Part shown: piece after piece, positions 27,741 through 36,505 of the stretch | How the letters are laid out: each line of letters opens with the position of its first letter | Position numbering within the stretch: the first letter of the stretch is position 1 | Assembly: GCA_963817755.1 (NCBI GenBank) | Contig: CAWFPB010000003.1 | Span: 620,001 to 684,000 of the forward strand | DNA from: Oleiagrimonas sp963817755 | Lineage (GTDB): Bacteria > Pseudomonadota > Gammaproteobacteria > Xanthomonadales > Rhodanobacteraceae | Direction of reading: 5' to 3' | DNA length: 64,000 bases | Position numbers and translations under genes: made by a program | Notes under the pieces: model-generated | The model's database searches: none | The model's input: only the letters and a program-made list of their open reading frames with translations | Told to the model about the DNA's origin: nothing

Positions 27741-28447
27741 AGCTGCTGCGTCTGCTGGCCAACCTGGGCTACGGAAGCCGCAAGCAGGTCCGCGCGCTGT
27801 TCCGCGAGGGCCGCGTGACCGACGACACCGGTCGCGTCCTGAAGATCGACGACGCGTGCGGGCATGCGCTGGTGCGCGTGGACGGCGAGCGGCTCGATCC
27901 TCCGCAGGGCATGGTCATCGCGTTGCACAAGCCGGTCGGCTACACGTGCTCGCATGATGACCACGGACCGTTGGTTCATGACCTGCTTCCCGACCGGTAC
28001 CGTCTGCGACGACCCGTCGTCTCCAGCGTCGGTCGCCTGGACCGGGAGACCAGCGGACTGCTGCTGCTGACCGATGACGGCGTCTTGCTGCACCGGATCA
28101 TTTCGCCTCGACATCACGTGGCCAAGGTGTACCGCGTCCGCCTGGACGAGGACCTGCGCGGGGACGAGAAACCCAGCTTCGAAAGCGGGGATCTCGCCCT
28201 CAGGCACGAAAAGGCGCCGTTGCGCCCGGCCTTGTTCGAAGCGCTGGATGCGCGCACGGTCCGGGTGACGCTGACCGAGGGACGCTACCACCAGGTTCGG
28301 CGCATGTTTGCCGCCTGCGGGCACCATGTCGTGACGCTGCACAGGGAGTCGATCGGCACCCTGGGCCTGGACGAACTGGCACTGGAACCCGGGGCGTGGG
28401 TCGCGCTGGGTCCGGACCATGTCGACCGGATCTTCCAGGTGCCGTGA
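27737..28447 (+). CDS. rsuA: 16S rRNA pseudouridine-516 synthase
   Basis: A 236-residue RsuA-type pseudouridine synthase. An S4 RNA-binding domain occupies the first 60 residues, and the catalytic motif GRLDRETSGLLLLTDDG holds the essential Asp. The later GRYHQVRRM segment is also family-typical. It isomerises U516 of 16S rRNA. It overlaps rsmC by 4 bases, so the two are translated together. The length equals the usual 230-240 residues. Confidence 0.92.
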   Translation: MKLLRLLANLGYGSRKQVRALFREGRVTDDTGRVLKIDDACGHALVRVDGERLDPPQGMVIALHKPVGYTCSHDDHGPLVHDLLPDRYRLRRPVVSSVGRLDRETSGLLLLTDDGVLLHRIISPRHHVAKVYRVRLDEDLRGDEKPSFESGDLALRHEKAPLRPALFEALDARTVRVTLTEGRYHQVRRMFAACGHHVVTLHRESIGTLGLDELALEPGAWVALGPDHVDRIFQVP

Positions 28448-28451
28448 ATTG

Positions 28452-28472
28452 GCGCGGTGCCAGCCACCGCGC
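28452..28472. terminator. Convergent terminator hairpin
   Basis: GCGCGGTG (28,452-28,459) and CACCGCGC (28,465-28,472) form a perfect 8-bp stem with a 5-base loop, between the convergent rsuA and FMN-protein genes. It can serve both directions. No long T run is seen. Confidence 0.55.
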
Positions 28473-28479
28473 GTGCCTG

Positions 28480-30057
28480 TCAGAAGCGTTCGGCGTTGGC
28501 CGCGGTCCAGTCGGCGGCGTACTGATCGGGCAGGGTATCGCCGAGCAAAGCCCCCCTGGACACCGCCGGAAACAGCTCCGCGTACGTTTTCGCCGTGCGG
28601 TCGGGCTGGCGCCGCAGGATCAGCCCCGGATGCAGTTCGTCGGGATGGGCCGCGCCGACCGAGCCGGTGATATCCAGGAAACTGCGGATGGTCGCCTGGT
28701 GGTAGCGCTTGACGTCCTCGGCGCGCTTGTCGACGTGGATGGCGCGGGCCCGGCGGATGTCCTGCGTCGCCACGCCGGTGGGGCAGGTGTTGGTGTGGCA
28801 GCGCTGGGCCTGGATGCAGCCGACCGCGAACATCATCGGACGCGCCACGTTGCACACGTCGGCGCCGATGGCGATCTTGTGCATCATGTCGAAGCCGTCG
28901 GTGATCTTGCCGCTGGCGATCAGCCGGATCTTGTCGCGCAGGCCGCAGCCGACCAGCGCGTGGTGCACGAAGGGCAGGGCCTCGTCGATGGTCAGGCCCA
29001 GGCGGTCCGAATACTCCACCGGCGCCGCGCCGGTACCGCCCTCGGCTCCGTCGACCGTGATGAAGTCCGGCAGGATGCCGGTCTCGAGCATCGCCTTGCA
29101 GATACCCAGGAACTGGCTGCGCTGGCCCACGCACAGTTTGAACCCGACCGGGCGGCCCTCGGCCAGCGTGCGCAGGCGCTTGACGAATTCCATCAGCCCG
29201 CGGGGCGAATCGAACTCCGGATGCGCGGCCGGCGACACGCAGTCCCGGCCCTGCGGCACTCCGCGGATGCGGGCGATCTCGGCGTCGACCTTGGAACCGG
29301 GGAGGACGCCTCCGTGGCTGGGCTTGGCACCCTGCGAAAGCTTGATCTCGATCATCTTCACCGCGTCCTGGCAGGCCTTTTCGCGAAACTGCTGGTCGTC
29401 GAAGCGGCCTTCCCGGGTGCGGCATCCGAAATAGCCCGAGCCGATTTCCCAGATCACGTCGGCTCCGTATTTCAGGTGATAGGGCGTCAGGCCGCCTTCA
29501 CCGGTGTCCTGGGCGAACCCGCCCAGCTTGGCGCCCTTGTTCATGGCCAGGACGGCGTGCGAGCTGAGCGCACCGAAGCTCATCGCCGAGATGTTCAAGC
29601 GCGAGCTTTCGTAGGGACGGGTGCAGTCGGGGCCGCCGATGGTCACGCGCGCAGCCGACTCGGGCACCTTCTTGACGGCGATCGAATGCAGGGCGAGCTT
29701 GTAGCCGTCCTCGTCGACGTCGTATTCGGTCCCGAACGGGTGCACGGCCTCGTCGCCGTGGGCGCGTGCCTTGATCAGGCCGCGTTGCTGGCGAGTGTAA
29801 GGCCGGCCGCTCTTGTCGCTCTCGAGGAAATACTGCCGGATCTCGGGACTGATGAACTCCATCACGTAGCGCAGATGCCCGATGACCGGATAGTTGCTGA
29901 GGACGTTGTGATGGGAGACGTGAATGTCGTAGATCCCGACAAAGATCAGCAATCCCACGGGGATCAGCCAGTACAGAGCGGCCGGATGCGCGGGAGCGAG
30001 CCAGGCGATCGCCACCAGCGATAGCAGGGACAGGACGTAGAAGATGGTGCGCTGCAT
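28480..30057 (-). CDS. FMN-binding glutamate-synthase-family protein
   Basis: A 525-residue protein with two N-terminal membrane helices (about 4-20 and 27-45) followed by the FMN/FeS-type synthase domain of glutamate synthase large subunits (GltB2-like). Typical stretches are NISAMSFGALSSHAVLAMNKGA, GGLTPYHL, GCRTREG and the C-terminal CPTGVATQD. It lacks the glutaminase domain, so it is not a complete glutamate synthase. Such stand-alone membrane-anchored members have no settled function. It lies alone, divergent from the OmpA-type lipoprotein gene. Confidence 0.88.
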   Translation of the reverse strand: MQRTIFYVLSLLSLVAIAWLAPAHPAALYWLIPVGLLIFVGIYDIHVSHHNVLSNYPVIGHLRYVMEFISPEIRQYFLESDKSGRPYTRQQRGLIKARAHGDEAVHPFGTEYDVDEDGYKLALHSIAVKKVPESAARVTIGGPDCTRPYESSRLNISAMSFGALSSHAVLAMNKGAKLGGFAQDTGEGGLTPYHLKYGADVIWEIGSGYFGCRTREGRFDDQQFREKACQDAVKMIEIKLSQGAKPSHGGVLPGSKVDAEIARIRGVPQGRDCVSPAAHPEFDSPRGLMEFVKRLRTLAEGRPVGFKLCVGQRSQFLGICKAMLETGILPDFITVDGAEGGTGAAPVEYSDRLGLTIDEALPFVHHALVGCGLRDKIRLIASGKITDGFDMMHKIAIGADVCNVARPMMFAVGCIQAQRCHTNTCPTGVATQDIRRARAIHVDKRAEDVKRYHQATIRSFLDITGSVGAAHPDELHPGLILRRQPDRTAKTYAELFPAVSRGALLGDTLPDQYAADWTAANAERF

Positions 30058-30345
30058 GAAGGACTCCTGTTGTCGAGATGGATGGCCTCCGCCATCCCCA
30101 GTCAGTGTAGCGAGCGTTGCGCTGCATGGACCAGCCGCTCGGCCGTCCGGGTCGCGCTGTACGGGACGTGCGCGCTTTCACACAAATGTTGCATCGCTGA
30201 AACACTGTCTGAATGCAGGTGAAATTCCCTGCACATTTCCCCTGCCGTGGAACGGCCAGATGGGGTAGTTTGTTGCACTGTAGTCGTTTCGCACGCCGTG
30301 AAGGCTGCGTGATGCCGGTTTTTCTAGCCCCATGAGGATGACGCC
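30058..30345. promoter_or_regulatory. Divergent intergenic region with a TGCAGG/CCTGCA inverted repeat
   Basis: This gap holds the promoters of the FMN protein (minus) and the OmpA-type lipoprotein (plus). TGCAGG (30,214-30,219) and CCTGCA (30,228-30,233) form a 6-bp inverted repeat with an 8-base centre, and a related CCCCTGC follows at 30,239. This is compatible with an operator. No clear promoter hexamers could be assigned. Confidence 0.35.
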
Positions 30346-30927
30346 ATGTTGAAGATCCACAAGAGCCTGTTCCTGGCAGTTGGCATTGCCGCGGTCGCCC
30401 TTGGCGGTTGCTCCAACTATGTCACGAAGGCTGACTTCAATGCCGCGGTCCAGAAGCTGCAGGCCAAGGACCAGGACCTTCAGAGCCAGATCAATTCGCT
30501 TTCGCAGGACATGAAGCAGCAGCTCAGCAAGTACGATGCGAAGATCACCGCGATGCAGGGCCGTATCAGCATCGACACGGTGGCTCACTTCGGCTTCAAC
30601 GAGTCCGACCTGCATGACAACGACAAGGCGATGCTGGACGATTTCGCCAAGGTCATGAACAAGTACCACGGCAACGCCCTGGTCACGGTCGAAGGCTTTG
30701 CCGACCCGGCCGGTTCCAGGGCCTACAACATGAAGCTGGGCATGAAGCGTGCCGACGCCGTGCGCAACTTCCTGGTCTCCGATGCCGGCATGAATCCGGA
30801 CAAGGTGCGTGCCGTGAGCTACGGGGAGGCCCGCAACCGCCAGGTCGAGCCGGGCAAGACCCACGAGGCCGGTTCCGACAACCGTCGCGTGACGCTGGTG
30901 GTCGATTTCACCGGCAACAACAGCTGA
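30346..30927 (+). CDS. OmpA-family lipoprotein (Pal-like)
   Basis: A 193-residue outer-membrane lipoprotein. The lipobox LGGC puts the acylated Cys at residue 22. A short coiled coil (about 28-70, heptad-like KLQAKDQDLQSQINSLSQ) leads to a C-terminal OmpA peptidoglycan-binding domain (about 78-190) with the HFGFNESDL entry and GSDNRRVTLVV signature. It probably tethers the outer membrane to peptidoglycan. It is separate from any tol-pal cluster, so it is likely a Pal paralogue. A GAGGATG ribosome site precedes the ATG and a strong terminator follows. Confidence 0.9.
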   Translation: MLKIHKSLFLAVGIAAVALGGCSNYVTKADFNAAVQKLQAKDQDLQSQINSLSQDMKQQLSKYDAKITAMQGRISIDTVAHFGFNESDLHDNDKAMLDDFAKVMNKYHGNALVTVEGFADPAGSRAYNMKLGMKRADAVRNFLVSDAGMNPDKVRAVSYGEARNRQVEPGKTHEAGSDNRRVTLVVDFTGNNS

Positions 30928-30951
30928 CCCGGTCACCATCCGTTTCAGCTA

Positions 30952-30988
30952 CGCCCCGGACGGCCTTGCCGTCCGGGGCGTTTGCGTT
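30952..30988 (+). terminator. Strong terminator after the OmpA-type lipoprotein gene
   Basis: A perfect 13-bp stem (CGCCCCGGACGGC at 30,952-30,964 and its complement at 30,968-30,980) with a CTT loop, followed by TTTGCGTT. It ends 17 bases before the thpR start. Confidence 0.85.
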
Positions 30989-30997
30989 GTGGCATCC

Positions 30998-31588
30998 ATG
31001 AATGACGAAGCCGGCAACGATCGATACTTTTTCGCCCTGTGGCCCGCACGGCAGGTTCGCCATAGTCTGGCGCAAGCGGCCCGGGAATGGCTCGGCCCCG
31101 AGCGGGGGTCGCATCGACGTACGATGTCGAGCCGTTTCCATCTCACGCTGCTGTACCTGGGCTCCATGGGACACGCGCAGGCCGACCGGCTGAAGGCTCT
31201 CCTGGAGCATCCGCGGGCACAGCGATGGGAGCCGTTCGACCTGATCCTGGACCGCACCGGACATTTCGGCTCGAAGGTGGCCTGGATCGGTTGCGGCGAC
31301 ATCCCGCCCGCCTTGCGGCAACTGCATGAAGGACTGGTGCGCAGCACATCCGCGGCCGGCATCTTCACGCAGCCCGAACAGGACTTTGTGCCGCACGTGA
31401 CCGTTTCGCGCCACGCAGGCAGTCGCTGGCCGCCTTCCGGGCTGATCGACAGACCCATACGCTGGCCGGTACGCGACTTCCTCCTGATGCGCAGCATGCC
31501 ATCGCAGGGCTTTGCCTATCGCACGGTGTCGCACATGCCGCTGGCCCCGATCCGCGGCGACGGACCAGCAGATCAGCGCAAAGGCTGA
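30998..31588 (+). CDS. thpR: RNA 2',3'-cyclic phosphodiesterase (2H family)
   Basis: A 196-residue 2H-phosphoesterase. Both catalytic HxT motifs are visible, FHLTLLYLG near residue 47 and HVTVSR near residue 130, at the usual spacing. ThpR (formerly LigT) hydrolyses 2',3'-cyclic phosphate ends of RNA. A GTG three codons upstream (30,989) is a possible alternative start but would sit within the terminator tail of the preceding gene. The last 16 bases overlap the convergent MpaB-family gene. Confidence 0.88.
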   Translation: MNDEAGNDRYFFALWPARQVRHSLAQAAREWLGPERGSHRRTMSSRFHLTLLYLGSMGHAQADRLKALLEHPRAQRWEPFDLILDRTGHFGSKVAWIGCGDIPPALRQLHEGLVRSTSAAGIFTQPEQDFVPHVTVSRHAGSRWPPSGLIDRPIRWPVRDFLLMRSMPSQGFAYRTVSHMPLAPIRGDGPADQRKG

Positions 31589-32502
31589 TCGATTCGGCGC
31601 AGCAAAGCCGGATCCAGGCCCATGCGCCGGCAAGATTGTGCGGCAATCCCGTCGGGCAGGGCGGCCCGGAAGGTAGGGGAAAGAACGCGCAAGGTGGTTG
31701 CGGCAACGCGCATACGCGCACGCTGCACCGGGCTCAGGCGCAGCATCGTCGTGGCCCATGACGGCAACAGGGCCGCTCCGGCATGCATGAACAGATCGCG
31801 CGAAAGACCCGGCAACGGGACCGGCAGCCGGATCGTGCCCAGCACCCGCAGGACTTCGCGCGAACGGTCGTCGCAGCGCAGCTGCCCGCGCATTTCGCGC
31901 AGGTAGGTCTGCACTTGTGCCTGGTTGCCCGGCACGCCCCGGGCACCCAGGGCTTCGGCAATGCGTCGTACCTCGTCGTAGTAGGCGTCGGCTGCCCAGT
32001 CCGGAACCGGTACGGGTCCGTAGCCTCGGAAGCCCTGCAAAAATGCATAGGCCTCGGTAACGTGGACCCAGGTCAGCAATTGCGGGTCGTCGGCGGAATA
32101 GGACAGTCCGTCCGCCGTGGTGCCGCGGATCTGCGCATGGATCGATTGCACGCGAGCGATCATGCGTTCGGCATCGGCAAGCGGCGCGTAGGTGGTCCCG
32201 CCGACAAACGCGGTGGTACGGCGCAGTCGTCCGACCAGATCCTGGCGGAAACCGGAAAAATCCCAGACGGCCGCCAGGGCCCGCGGATGCAGCGTCTGCA
32301 GCATCAATGCACACAGTCCACCGGCCAGCATGCCGGGGAAATCGGCATGGATGCGCCAGGTCACACTGTGCGGACCGAACAGCCCCGGATCACCGGCCGG
32401 CTGCAGATAATCGATGCCACGCTCGGGATCGCGCGGAAACGCTCTCAGGACCCAGGCTCGCAGGGCTTTGTTGAGAAGCGGCATCGGCTCGGGTGCGGTC
32501 AT
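31573..32502 (-). CDS. MpaB-family (DUF2236) oxygenase-like protein
   Basis: A 309-residue protein of the DUF2236/MpaB'/rubber-oxygenase (Lcp) group, heme-linked oxygenases or relatives. Family marks include the N-terminal SVTWRIHADFPGML, LMLQTLHPRALAAVWDFSGF, the RLRRTTAFVGGTTYA segment, and WVHVTEAYAFLQGF. The histidines in LHPR and WVHV are candidates for heme or metal ligands. The substrate is unknown. It overlaps thpR by 16 bases tail-to-tail and lies downstream of rne on the same strand, separated by the rne terminator. Confidence 0.82.
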   Translation of the reverse strand: MTAPEPMPLLNKALRAWVLRAFPRDPERGIDYLQPAGDPGLFGPHSVTWRIHADFPGMLAGGLCALMLQTLHPRALAAVWDFSGFRQDLVGRLRRTTAFVGGTTYAPLADAERMIARVQSIHAQIRGTTADGLSYSADDPQLLTWVHVTEAYAFLQGFRGYGPVPVPDWAADAYYDEVRRIAEALGARGVPGNQAQVQTYLREMRGQLRCDDRSREVLRVLGTIRLPVPLPGLSRDLFMHAGAALLPSWATTMLRLSPVQRARMRVAATTLRVLSPTFRAALPDGIAAQSCRRMGLDPALLRRIDQPLR

Positions 32503-32598
32503 GGCGGCACAGCAACGACGAAAGCCTGATTGTGCCCGATCGAGCGTGCTGCGGCCGCAGGAGCACGGTTAAGCGCCGGCGACCGGCCCGCATGCATG

Positions 32599-32629
32599 AA
32601 AAAAATACCCCGCCGGCGAGGGCGGGGCA
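32599..32629 (-). terminator. rne terminator
   Basis: On the minus strand a CCCCGCC/GGCGGGG stem with a short loop is followed by an A and a run of eight T, a classic intrinsic terminator 29 bases after the rne stop. Confidence 0.9.
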
Positions 32630-32657
32630 TGTTGGTCCGCGCGAGATGGCGAGCGGA

Positions 32658-35600
32658 TCAGCGGTCGCGGTCACCCGAGTCGGGTGTCGACGCCGATTCC
32701 GACCCGCGATCGGGCTTCGGCGCCGGCGGTGCGTCGGTGGACTGCGTCGGCCGCGATGCAGGGCCGGACCCGTTCGATGCATCCGGCGCATCCGGCGCCG
32801 GCGGGGCCGGACGGGGGCTCGGCGAGGGGGCCGGCGACGGGCGCGAAGGCGCCGGTTGCGGACGCGGATCGGCATGTTCCCCGGACGGTCGCGGAGCGGA
32901 CGGCGGTACGGATGCCGGGGTGGCCCCGGATGTCGTTCCCGAGACAGCCACGGAAGGCGCAGGCGATGGCGCTGCTTTCCGGGACGCATCGTCCGTGGCC
33001 CTGGGTGCCGGAGGCTTCGGGCTGTCCGGTTTGGCCGGGGCAGCCGTCGGGCCGGCAGCCGCGCCGCGATGCTCGCCGGGTGTCGCGGGCGACGGGGACG
33101 GCTTGGGCTGGGCGGTCGGCGCTGCCGCAGGCGAAGGCTGCGGTGCGGCGTTGCCGTGGCTGGAGGGCGCGGGCGCTTGATGTTCCGGAGCGGACGCTGC
33201 CGATGGCCGGGACCGGGGCGCTGGCGAAGGCGCTGGCGACTTGTCGACCGGGCGATCGGACGCCGGGGCCGAAGCCGCTACCGGCGTCGGGGCCGTGCCG
33301 CGCGGGTCGTCCTGCGCAGCCGACGGGGTTGCGGCGGTTGCATGCGGCTGCGACGTCTTGCCGGATGCAGCGTGGTCCGGCGAGGCCGGCGACGGCGAAG
33401 CGGCAGGCGACGGCCTGGGCGCGGCGGATTCGCCGGCAGGCTTGCGCGTTCCCTCGGCGGACGATGCAGGAGCCGCGGCGCGCGGATTGCCGGCCGCGGA
33501 TGTCGTGTCCTTGCTGCTGCCCGCATCGGGCCGGGTGGACGCGGACGCCGTGGGCGACGGTTTGTCCGACGCGACGTGCCCAGCGCTGCCGGTCGCCCTG
33601 GAGGCAGCCGGAGCGGCCGCGGACGGCTTGGAATCCGACGCAGCCGTGCCCGACTCCCTGGGAGCCGGCGCGGTTTCGCCGGAAGCCTTCGGAGATGCCG
33701 CAGGTTCGCCGGAAGCCTTCGGGGTCGATGCCGGTTCGCCGGAGGCCTTCGGGGTCGACGGCGTTTCAGCGGACGACCTGGGCGCGGGCTTTGGTGCCGA
33801 CGGAGCCTCCGCGGACGCCGAATCCTGGGCCGGGCTGTTGTTCGCAGACGGTGCGTTGGCGGACGATTCGCTGCCGGCATTGCGACGACGACGACGGCCG
33901 CCGCGACGGCCGCGACGACGACGCTGACTGCTGCTGTTGCCCGAATCCGATTGCGGCGCGTTGCCTTCCTGCGGGCGATCGCTTGCGCGGTTTTCCGGAT
34001 CGTGCGCTTCGTTGCCGCCGGCTGGCATCGAGGCGGCCTTGGCCGGAGCGGGTGACGGGGAGGGCGCGGGCGTTGCCGCAGGCGTGGACGAAGCTGGTTT
34101 CACGGACTTGCCGCCCTCGCTCCGGGCCGAAGTGCCGCCGCGCTTGTTGCGCGTCTCGCCGTCTGCACCGCGCGAAGCGGAACGGGATTCGCCGCCACGG
34201 CCGCCACGGCCGCTTCGGGACGAGGACGCCGACGCGCTCGAGGACTTGCCGGATCCGCGTCCGCTCCTGCCGCTCGAGGCGCGATCGCCGGACTCGCCGG
34301 AGCGGCTGCGACGCGAACTGCTCGAGGAGCGACGTTCGCCGCGGCGACGGGCTTCACCCGAGTCACGCGAATCGTCGTCGTGGTCCTGGTCACGGCGCGA
34401 CGAGGAGCGAGGGCGGGAAGGCGTGGATTGCGAGGACTGTGCAGCGTCCCCGGACGGGCCGAACAGCCCGCCGATAATGCGCTTGAACAGACCCGGTCGC
34501 TGCTCGACGGAGACAGGCGATACGGAGGCCGTATCAGGCTCGGGTTCGGAAGGCGTCGGAGCCGGGGTGGCGTGTGCGATACGCGTGACCAGCGGTTCGT
34601 CGGTGCTGCCCAGCGCCTGACCCATCTTGCGCAGCGGATCGGCCTCGATTTCGGTCATGCGCGCGTAGCTGGGCTTGGTGTGCTCGCCCATGTCCACCTC
34701 GCGGATGCGGGTGATTTCCATGTGCGGGGTACGCAGCTTGTCGTCGGCCACGACCACCACGTGCACGTTGTGGCGCAGCTCGATCTCGACCACGCCGGCG
34801 CGCTTCTCGTTGAGCAGGAAGTTGGCCACCGACATCGGCGCCTGGATCAGCACCTGGCCGGTATTTTCCTTCATCGCGTGCTCCTCGACCAGGCGCAACG
34901 CGGACAGCGACAGCGACTCGATGCTGCGGATATGGCCGTGGCCGTCGCAGCGCGGGCACACGATCTTGGTGGCCTCGCCCAGGCTCGGGCGCAGGCGCTG
35001 GCGCGACATTTCCAGCAGGCCGAAGCGCGAGATGCGGCCCACCTGCACGCGGGCACGATCCTGGCGCAGGGCGTCCTTGAGCTTGTCCTCGACCTCGCGC
35101 TGGTGCCGGGGGCTGTCCATGTCGATGAAGTCGATCACGATCAGGCCGCCGGCATCGCGGATCCGCAACTGGCGGGCGACCTCGACAGCGGCCTCGCAGT
35201 TGGTGTTGAAGGCGGTTTCCTCGATGTCGCTGCCCTTGGTGGCACGCGCCGAGTTGATGTCGATCGAGGTCAGCGCCTCGGTCGGATCGATCACGATCGA
35301 GCCGCCCGAGGGCAGGCGCACGGTGCGGTCGAACGCACTCTCGATCTGGGTCTCGATCTGGAAACGCGAGAACAGCGGGGTGTTGTCCTGGTACAGCTTG
35401 AGCTTGCGCAGGGAATTGGGCATCACCTGCTGCATGAACTCGCGCGCCTCCTCGTACATCTCCGGCTCGTCGATGAGAATCTCGCCGATGTCGCCGCGCA
35501 GGTAGTCACGCAGGGCGCGAATGAACAACCGCGACTCCTGGTAGATCAGGAAGGGGGCCTTCTTCGACGCACCGGCCTCGGCGATCGACTTCCACAACTG

Positions 35601-36161
35601 CGTGAGGTAGTCGAGGTCCCACTGCAGTTCCTCGGCGCTGCGGCCCATGCCGGCGGTACGCACGATCAGGCCCATGGAGTCGGGCACGTCCAGGTGGTCG
35701 AGCGCTTCCTTCAGCGCGGCGCGGTCCTCGCCCTCGATGCGGCGGGAGACGCCGCCGGCCTTCGGATTGTTGGGCATCAGCACCATGTAGCGGCCGGCCA
35801 GGCTGATGTAGGTGGTCAGCGCGGCACCCTTGTTGCCGCGTTCCTCCTTCTCCACCTGGACGACCAGTTCCTGGCCTTCCTTGAGCAGGTTGCGGATGCC
35901 GCTCTTGTGCGGGTCGGCGCCTTCGGCGAAGTATTCGCGAGACACTTCCTTGAGCGGCAGGAAGCCGTGGCGCTCGGCGCCATAGTCGATGAAGCAGGCT
36001 TCCAGGGAAGGCTCGACGCGGGTGATGCGCCCCTTGTAGATGTTGGCCTTCTTCTGTTCGCGGGAGGGGATCTCGATGTCGAGATCGTAGAGGTTCTGGC
36101 CATCCACAATGGCCACGCGCAACTCTTCACGCTGAGTTGCGTTGATCAACATGCGTTTCAT
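32658..36161 (-). CDS. rne: Ribonuclease E
   Basis: A 1167-residue RNase E, the essential endonuclease that scaffolds the RNA degradosome. The start is MKRMLINATQREELRVAI at 36,161, after AAGGAAACG. The catalytic half (about 1-510) includes the S1 domain, the 5'-sensor/RNase H region, the DNase-I-like active-site segments TSIDINSAR and VIDFIDMDSP, and the zinc link CPRCDGHGH that dimerises the enzyme. The C-terminal half (about 520-1167) is low-complexity, rich in Ala, Pro, Ser, Glu and Arg, with an Arg-rich stretch (RRRRGRRGGRRRRR) likely for RNA binding and a decapeptide repeat. The tail is longer than in E. coli. It is divergent from rluC, as in E. coli. Confidence 0.97.
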   Translation of the reverse strand: MKRMLINATQREELRVAIVDGQNLYDLDIEIPSREQKKANIYKGRITRVEPSLEACFIDYGAERHGFLPLKEVSREYFAEGADPHKSGIRNLLKEGQELVVQVEKEERGNKGAALTTYISLAGRYMVLMPNNPKAGGVSRRIEGEDRAALKEALDHLDVPDSMGLIVRTAGMGRSAEELQWDLDYLTQLWKSIAEAGASKKAPFLIYQESRLFIRALRDYLRGDIGEILIDEPEMYEEAREFMQQVMPNSLRKLKLYQDNTPLFSRFQIETQIESAFDRTVRLPSGGSIVIDPTEALTSIDINSARATKGSDIEETAFNTNCEAAVEVARQLRIRDAGGLIVIDFIDMDSPRHQREVEDKLKDALRQDRARVQVGRISRFGLLEMSRQRLRPSLGEATKIVCPRCDGHGHIRSIESLSLSALRLVEEHAMKENTGQVLIQAPMSVANFLLNEKRAGVVEIELRHNVHVVVVADDKLRTPHMEITRIREVDMGEHTKPSYARMTEIEADPLRKMGQALGSTDEPLVTRIAHATPAPTPSEPEPDTASVSPVSVEQRPGLFKRIIGGLFGPSGDAAQSSQSTPSRPRSSSRRDQDHDDDSRDSGEARRRGERRSSSSSRRSRSGESGDRASSGRSGRGSGKSSSASASSSRSGRGGRGGESRSASRGADGETRNKRGGTSARSEGGKSVKPASSTPAATPAPSPSPAPAKAASMPAGGNEAHDPENRASDRPQEGNAPQSDSGNSSSQRRRRGRRGGRRRRRNAGSESSANAPSANNSPAQDSASAEAPSAPKPAPRSSAETPSTPKASGEPASTPKASGEPAASPKASGETAPAPRESGTAASDSKPSAAAPAASRATGSAGHVASDKPSPTASASTRPDAGSSKDTTSAAGNPRAAAPASSAEGTRKPAGESAAPRPSPAASPSPASPDHAASGKTSQPHATAATPSAAQDDPRGTAPTPVAASAPASDRPVDKSPAPSPAPRSRPSAASAPEHQAPAPSSHGNAAPQPSPAAAPTAQPKPSPSPATPGEHRGAAAGPTAAPAKPDSPKPPAPRATDDASRKAAPSPAPSVAVSGTTSGATPASVPPSAPRPSGEHADPRPQPAPSRPSPAPSPSPRPAPPAPDAPDASNGSGPASRPTQSTDAPPAPKPDRGSESASTPDSGDRDR
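33671..33762 (-). repeat. Three tandem 30-bp repeats within rne
   Basis: Three adjacent near-identical 30-bp units encode PKASGE-containing decapeptides in the disordered C-terminal tail of RNase E. The first unit carries one extra codon-phase-neutral change; spacing is 30-31 bases. Copy number may vary between strains. Confidence 0.7.
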
Positions 36162-36475
36162 TTTTAATCGTTTCCTTGGCATCTCGCGGGGGCCGCGCGC
36201 CGCGGCGGCGCCATCGGGCGGCCTGCCGGGGATCGCGCCTCCTGGACGAGGTGCGTGATAGGTTCGAAGCCAATCCGCTGCTTCGAAGTGATACATGGGG
36301 CCTAGCGTCGGGGATGCCAGTGCTTCAGGGCAGCGGACAAACCACGAGTCGAACCGTTACGATGACGGCAACAGACCTCATTCGCCCAAAAGCGAACGGG
36401 GTGGATCTCACCGCCGTAGCGGATACTCGCAGGCCCCGAAAACCACCGGTTTTCCGGGCCGGCCGGCGCTCACGA
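36162..36475 (-). other. Structured 5' leader of rne (no gene)
   Basis: This 343-base intergenic region holds no convincing gene. If transcription starts near 36,470, rne has a leader of about 310 bases. It can form a hairpin from GAAAACC/GGTTTTC (36,438-36,454, 7 bp, 3-base loop) right after the proposed start, and a TTCGC/GCGAA hairpin (36,381-36,396). RNase E autoregulates through a long structured 5' leader in enteric bacteria; whether these elements do so is inference. Confidence 0.5.
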
Positions 36476-36505
36476 AGTATAGCTTTTGAATCTGGAACTT
36501 AGCAA
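36476..36505 (-). promoter_or_regulatory. Candidate rne promoter
   Basis: On the minus strand TTGCTA and TATACT are separated by 18 bases, a fair sigma-70 match. The -35 box overlaps the rluC start codon on the other strand, so the two divergent genes share this DNA. Confidence 0.5.
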
